DNA of 9,649 nt from an uncultured Eubacteriales bacterium (GTDB taxonomy: Bacteria > Bacillota > Clostridia > Lachnospirales > Lachnospiraceae). Where the stretch lies: positions 1 to 9,649 of the forward strand of contig UQYF01000057.1 in assembly GCA_900545175.1 (NCBI GenBank), read 5' to 3'. A program made the position numbers and the translations under genes. Numbering within the stretch: position 1 is the stretch's first letter; each line of letters begins with the position of its first letter. Below are positions 6,304 to 9,649 of this stretch, piece after piece. The notes beneath the pieces were generated by a model. It was not told the origin of the DNA and did no database searches. It was given only the letters and a program-made list of their open reading frames with translations.

Positions 6304-6334
6304 GTATGACAGCGGCAATTAAAACACTGCATAC
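6304..6334 (-). terminator. Weak terminator-like hairpin after the lipoprotein operon
   Basis: On the minus strand GTATGCAGTG pairs with CGCTGTCATAC (one bulged T, one G-U) around a 10-nt A/T-rich loop, just after the stop codon at 6339. The T-run (ATTTTTT) is about 9 nt further on rather than adjacent, so termination may be inefficient and some read-through into yajC is possible. Confidence 0.4.
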
Positions 6335-6338
6335 TGTC

Positions 6339-7385
6339 CTATTCAGTTTTAGGAGAAAATACTGCATCTTCCTTACCATCACCGATACTCATTGATGCAC
6401 TACCGCATACAAAAGCATTTTTTGATGAATCGTATTTATATTCAAGCTTTATCAGAGCAAAATATGCATTTACATTTCCATCCTCACTCTGCATACATGC
6501 CATATACGAATATGTTACGCTGTCTCCTTCTGCCAGCATTCCAAGCTGTCCATCCCATCCTGTCACTGAATAATTCTGATTTTCAGATATATCATAGCTT
6601 TCAATGTAGTTCGTATATTTTGCCGAATCTTCATATGTATTGCCATACCAGTCCTCAACTCTATATCCAAACTCTATCTCATCACTGCTTATCGCTGTCA
6701 CATCCGTAATATCAACATCAGAAACAAATTCTTCCGGCAAAATCTCATCAAACGGTATCCTTTCAAAAGGCTCCATTCGTATCACCGCCGCCTTATTACC
6801 CATGTCACCGCCTAAGCTGTTAATCACCAGCTCATCATTTCCGTCCTGGTCAAAATCATACAAATATATATTCAGCTTATCACCAAACACACCGAATATT
6901 TCATCCTCCAGTGTCATGCTGTCTCCATTGTACATTACAGTACATAGCGGTGTATTTCCGGACCTCTCCTCTGAAATAATAACGATTCCCGACTGCGTAT
7001 ACAACGCCTCGCTTCTCACTCCATCCCGTATCAGCTCGCAAAATCCGAACCCCTGTGTTTCATACGATTTATGCATTGAATAACTTTCCCAAATAGTAAA
7101 CTGTTCACTATCAGCCACAACTTCATCTGCAATATTATGCAAAAATTCAGGTACGTCCTTATTATTTTCTTTATCTGTATCTTTTTCCTGCGTCTGTGTT
7201 TCTTTCTGCGTTGCTGCGTTTTCAGTACTGCTTTCACTTGTAAATGTCACTGTCTCACTTTCTGTAGACACACCACTCTGATGATTATCATTTCCGGCAC
7301 AGCCAATAAGCGATGCTGCTATAATGCTTGCACCAAGTGCACAATAAACTATTTTTTCATATAAATTTCTCCTCTTTTTTACCAT
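6339..7385 (-). CDS. Hypothetical lipoprotein with EF-hand-like Asp motif; ambiguous start
   Basis: Not recognised beyond its architecture. From ATG 7385 it has 348 residues: a positive N-region, a hydrophobic core and lipobox LIGC with Cys29, so it should be lipid-anchored outside the membrane. A Ser/Thr/Glu/Gln-rich linker (about 37-77) follows, then a globular domain with YDFDQDGNDELVI at 176-188, an EF-hand-like (D-x-D-x-D-G) or VCBS/FG-GAP-type motif. ATG 7385 overlaps the stop of the preceding gene (ATGGTAA), has no close ribosome binding site and would depend on coupling. A much better signal, GAGGAG at 7369-7374 with 8-nt spacing to ATG 7360, is out of frame: it reads ATG AAA AAA TAG. 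One more A would give MKKIVYCALGASIIA and the same lipobox. Confidence 0.7.
   Translation of the reverse strand: MVKKRRNLYEKIVYCALGASIIAASLIGCAGNDNHQSGVSTESETVTFTSESSTENAATQKETQTQEKDTDKENNKDVPEFLHNIADEVVADSEQFTIWESYSMHKSYETQGFGFCELIRDGVRSEALYTQSGIVIISEERSGNTPLCTVMYNGDSMTLEDEIFGVFGDKLNIYLYDFDQDGNDELVINSLGGDMGNKAAVIRMEPFERIPFDEILPEEFVSDVDITDVTAISSDEIEFGYRVEDWYGNTYEDSAKYTNYIESYDISENQNYSVTGWDGQLGMLAEGDSVTYSYMACMQSEDGNVNAYFALIKLEYKYDSSKNAFVCGSASMSIGDGKEDAVFSPKTE
7352..7374 (-). promoter_or_regulatory. Strong Shine-Dalgarno and ATG, one base out of frame across an A6 tract
   Basis: GAGGAG (7369-7374), 8 nt, ATG (7358-7360), then six A (7352-7357) and TAG. As read, this yields only Met-Lys-Lys. With seven A it would open directly into the lipoprotein signal peptide. 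Possible causes are a true mutation rescued by the upstream ATG, RNA polymerase or replication slippage on the A tract, or a base missing from the assembly. Confidence 0.6.
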
Positions 7386-8218
7386 CCAAAGTATATATAT
7401 TCCTCGTCAAGATATATTCCCTCTATCGTATATGAGCCATCATCGACTCTGTACACTCTGTTGAGACTTACACCACTCCAAATAAGGTCATTGCAAAACT
7501 GTGCCCTGTGACATACATACACCTTGTCGTCCTTAACAAAATATACTATGTCCACATCGGCATCGGCTGTAATATGCACATTCTTATATTCGTCCTTCAC
7601 TCTGCCGGATGAATCGTACACCCAATTAGCAGAGTCCTTATCACTATCAATGAACCAATCTCCAAGTGCAAAATCAGCATTTACCGAAAATTCATCCGAT
7701 ACAACATTAATCTTATAATCGTCCACATACTTTGCAGTATAACCCATATATTCTGTCTGGCTGTCCGTCACCGATGGCATATATGTATAGCCGGCTCCGC
7801 CCGACATAAATATCACACTCTTTACGCCACGCCATAGCTGCCATTTCACAATCACATCAGAAATCCCATCATTATTGATATCATACAATGCAATCTGCGG
7901 AACTCCTCCACTGCTCAGGTCATCGGTTGCCACAAGTTCATATTCTATATTATTTATAGTAATACTTCCTGTTATTCCGAGCTGATACTTCAAAACCACA
8001 TCATAAGCTCCGCTCCTATAATCATATGTATAAGTTCTTTCATCTGCTCCAAGCCCCTCACCATCCATGTCAACAAACTCTATTTCTTTCTCTGTCTGTG
8101 AAACAAAATCTGCAAGTGATTTATATTCTGTCTTTTTTTCTTTTGGCTGACCGCTGCATCCGGTGAGTATAAATATGAATAACAGCATAATAAGCATTTT
8201 GCTCTTTTTGTTTAGCAT
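7379..8218 (-). CDS. Hypothetical lipoprotein with EF-hand-like Asp motif
   Basis: Not recognised as a named family. From ATG 8218 it has 279 residues: MLNKKSKMLIMLLFIFILTG leads to lipobox LTGC with Cys21, then a short Lys-rich linker and a beta-rich extracellular domain. LYDINNDGISDVIV (111-124) is a D-x-N-x-D-G-x-x-D motif like the calcium loops of EF-hands or VCBS/FG-GAP repeats. The C-terminal part is rich in aromatic and Asp residues and ends in DEEYIYFGW. AAGGAG (8225-8230) abuts the alternative ATG 8224 but lies 6 nt before ATG 8218, so the latter is chosen. It follows the SpoIID-like gene by 19 nt and overlaps the next lipoprotein by 7 bp, consistent with one operon. The shared motif and surface location suggest related roles for the two lipoproteins (inference). 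Confidence 0.75.
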   Translation of the reverse strand: MLNKKSKMLIMLLFIFILTGCSGQPKEKKTEYKSLADFVSQTEKEIEFVDMDGEGLGADERTYTYDYRSGAYDVVLKYQLGITGSITINNIEYELVATDDLSSGGVPQIALYDINNDGISDVIVKWQLWRGVKSVIFMSGGAGYTYMPSVTDSQTEYMGYTAKYVDDYKINVVSDEFSVNADFALGDWFIDSDKDSANWVYDSSGRVKDEYKNVHITADADVDIVYFVKDDKVYVCHRAQFCNDLIWSGVSLNRVYRVDDGSYTIEGIYLDEEYIYFGW

Positions 8219-8237
8219 ATCCATCTCCTTACATTTT

Positions 8238-9443
8238 TTAATCGGCTATTGCACCACAATATCCGCAAGTTGTTCCTCCGCTCCAGTCATGGACATGAGT
8301 TGTAGTTATTATTAATGACCCACTTTTAACAGCTGTATTATAATAACTTATATTAGTTTTTCTTGTATAATAATATTTTAATATTTCCTTCCAATTTTTA
8401 CCATCATCTGCTAAATTATCTGCTCCCATTTGCGATAGCATACCACCATTTTGCTTACAATACTGCCCATCCGTTGAAGATGATGATTTTCTATAAAATG
8501 TTTTAAATATACTACCATACATATCTAATAAAAAATAATTAAATGTATAATCTACAGCATTATTACAAGCTTCTGTCCTTGTATTATTTTCATTAAATAC
8601 TTGGTCAGTAGCATTTATATCGTAATTAGTTCCAGTTGCAGCTGATAAAATGTGATGTATCGCAAACATTTTTATTGATAAAGCACATGCCCTTAATGCC
8701 TCCGTATTTTTTAACACTGTAATCTCTCCAGCGGCTACCGTTTTACAATAATCCTTCAATTCACGAGTCACCACATTTCCATTTACAAGTACACGTATTT
8801 TGCTTGGATTTTTTACATAATCTACATATATTGATGGTTCACTTGTCTGCTGTCTCGATTGTATTGCATCTAAATCTTCCCCATAAATCATAATGTTTCT
8901 ATTATGTATGTATTCAATACAATCTTCCTCATTACTATCATAATACATAATATAATTATTTGTAGGAATTTCAATATTAAGAATCTTAATACTTTTTTCT
9001 GAATCTTCCCCTATATAAAATATAAAGTAATTATTACCTTGCGTATAATATTTATCTGGAAACTCAACATCCATTTTACACTTCACAAAATAAGTATTTA
9101 CATTATTGTATATGTTTCCATTATGCCAATATTCTTCGCCATACGATACAGGAACTACATTGGTTATTATTGCTGTATTAACCCCAAATATTCCTCGTTG
9201 TAACACTTTGTTATTAATATCACTAAAAAAATCAGAAACACTTAATGCTAGTTCATCTGTATATAATTCTAGAATATTTTCCTGTTTGCCTGCATTGACC
9301 ATTTCATAGTAATTTTCAATCATAGTCCTATAAATCGTATCATTTTCATAACCATTTTCATCAGCATACACTGTCACAAAATTTTCAAAAGACAAAATTA
9401 ATATCATACATATAATGCTTAATTTTCCAATCATTTTATTCAT
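8238..9443 (-). CDS. Secreted protein with C-terminal SpoIID/LytB-type domain and Cys-pair tail
   Basis: 401 residues from ATG 9443 (AGGAGG at 9-nt spacing; an in-frame GTG 6 nt earlier is too close to it). A signal peptide (1-27, cleavage expected after VYA) leads to an alpha/beta region at about 33-160 that looks NTF2/SnoaL-like (weak). Residues 216-360 match the SpoIID/LytB (amidase enhancer) fold: DYCKTVAAGEI with Glu240 at the catalytic-Glu position of SpoIID, then EALRACALSIKMFAIHH, YDINATDQVF, and GGMLSQMGADNLADDGKNWK with EILKYYY. SpoIID is a lytic transglycosylase acting on denuded glycan in spore engulfment; LytB-type relatives modify amidases. Here the signal peptide, lipoprotein neighbours and extra N-terminal domain argue for a surface cell-wall role. 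The tail HVHDWSGGTTCGYCG may bind metal. The gene is visibly more AT-rich than its neighbours. Confidence 0.72.
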   Translation of the reverse strand: MNKMIGKLSIICMILILSFENFVTVYADENGYENDTIYRTMIENYYEMVNAGKQENILELYTDELALSVSDFFSDINNKVLQRGIFGVNTAIITNVVPVSYGEEYWHNGNIYNNVNTYFVKCKMDVEFPDKYYTQGNNYFIFYIGEDSEKSIKILNIEIPTNNYIMYYDSNEEDCIEYIHNRNIMIYGEDLDAIQSRQQTSEPSIYVDYVKNPSKIRVLVNGNVVTRELKDYCKTVAAGEITVLKNTEALRACALSIKMFAIHHILSAATGTNYDINATDQVFNENNTRTEACNNAVDYTFNYFLLDMYGSIFKTFYRKSSSSTDGQYCKQNGGMLSQMGADNLADDGKNWKEILKYYYTRKTNISYYNTAVKSGSLIITTTHVHDWSGGTTCGYCGAIAD

Positions 9444-9550
9444 AGTCACTAACCTCCTAAATTCAAATATTTTGACATTCTTGATACACCCAAGTTTTTA
9501 CCAATTTAATGCCTTTGCATTTTTTTCTACAACTGTGCTCTTACATATTT

Positions 9551-9564
9551 TACTATTAATAGTA
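9551..9564. promoter_or_regulatory. Perfect 14-bp palindrome near the predicted +1 (operator candidate)
   Basis: TACTATTAATAGTA is its own reverse complement. It starts 8 bp downstream of the -10 box at 9572-9577 and so covers the predicted transcription start of the SpoIID-like operon, a usual place for a repressor. No specific regulator can be named. Confidence 0.5.
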
Positions 9565-9571
9565 TATACAC

Positions 9572-9577
9572 ATTATA
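9572..9577 (-). promoter_or_regulatory. -10 box of the SpoIID-like/lipoprotein operon
   Basis: The minus strand reads TATAAT here, preceded by GC rather than TG. No consensus -35 sits at 17 bp (ATGGTC, within the inverted repeat); TTGTCA is present but 22 bp away. The promoter may need an activator. A leader of about 120 nt follows, and nothing in it matched a riboswitch that I can recognise with confidence. Confidence 0.45.
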
Positions 9578-9595
9578 GCTCATTTTTTTTCTTAG

Positions 9596-9641
9596 ACCAT
9601 GACAAATGAGGAAACAAAAAAATTTCTTCATTTGTCATGGT
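9596..9641. repeat. Long inverted repeat (14 bp perfect, extended to 18 paired positions)
   Basis: ACCATGACAAATGA (9596-9609) is complementary to 9628-9641. After one G-T position the pairing resumes at 9611-9614/9623-9626 around an A-rich loop. Runs of T flank it on the left (9583-9590) but no T-run follows on either strand in the transcribed direction, so it is not a standard terminator. It lies just upstream of the -10 box and overlaps the -35 position, so it could be an operator, or the end of a small mobile element cut by the window. Confidence 0.7.
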
Positions 9642-9649
9642 ATAAATCT

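Noticed and set aside
6640..7083. 147-codon plus-strand frame rich in Ser and Pro.
   Set aside because: It is antisense to the lipoprotein gene; the low-complexity Ser/Ile content reflects the reverse complement of Asp/Glu/Tyr-rich coding.
9450..9550. Possible c-di-GMP (GEMM) riboswitch in the SpoIID-like leader, from a TGCAAAGGCA segment and a CTTGGGTGTATCAAG hairpin.
   Set aside because: The GGAAA tetraloop stem, the receptor and the flanking conserved bases are not found, so the likeness is limited to a few bases.
9596..9641. Rho-independent terminator at the right edge.
   Set aside because: Neither strand has a T-run after the stem; T and A runs lie on the wrong side for both directions.

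Overview
This window looks like chromosomal DNA from an anaerobic Firmicute, most probably a Lachnospiraceae-type gut Clostridium (inference). The basis is moderate-to-low GC, strong AGGAGG-type ribosome binding sites, TGnTATAAT extended -10 promoters, lipoproteins with short Lys-rich signal peptides, and the leuB-ilvD-ilvB gene order. Nearly every intact gene is on the minus strand, so the window is best read from right to left.

Right part (9649 to 6339): a three-gene operon-like cassette for exported proteins. It begins with a promoter region holding a long inverted repeat and a perfect 14-bp palindrome near the predicted transcription start. The first gene (9443-8238) encodes a secreted protein whose C-terminal half is a SpoIID/LytB-type domain with its glutamate preserved, ending in a small Cys-pair tail. 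Two lipoprotein genes follow at very short spacing (8218-7379) and with a 7-bp overlap (7385-6339). Both lipoproteins carry one EF-hand-like Asp motif. The best Shine-Dalgarno and ATG of the last gene are one base out of frame with its signal peptide, across an A6 tract.

Middle (6338 to 5750): yajC, the small Sec-translocon accessory membrane protein, sits alone with a good promoter, a downstream 17-bp tandem repeat and a clear rho-independent terminator.

Branched-chain amino acid block (5750 to 936): leuB, ilvD and ilvB. LeuB acts in the leucine branch. IlvB and IlvD catalyse the first and third steps of the common isoleucine/valine route. leuB has its own promoter, flanked by two identical 13-bp repeats. 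ilvD has a second promoter with overlapping hairpins in its leader. ilvB follows ilvD by about 20 bp. No ilvN, ilvC, leuA, leuC or leuD is present.

Left part (935 to 1): no intact gene, but a set of remnants. From left to right these are the C-terminal end of an AgrC/LytS-like (GHKL) histidine kinase cut by the window edge (plus), a frameshifted scrap resembling the start of RhuM-like proteins (plus), the first ~40 residues of a GNAT acetyltransferase (minus), and a SAM-dependent methyltransferase missing both ends and an internal segment (minus). Last comes a multi-helix, hairpin-rich sequence (746-903) resembling the right end/omega-RNA region of an IS200/IS605-type element, without tnpB. 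The methyltransferase fragment begins within a few bases of that hairpin end, as if the element had inserted into it.
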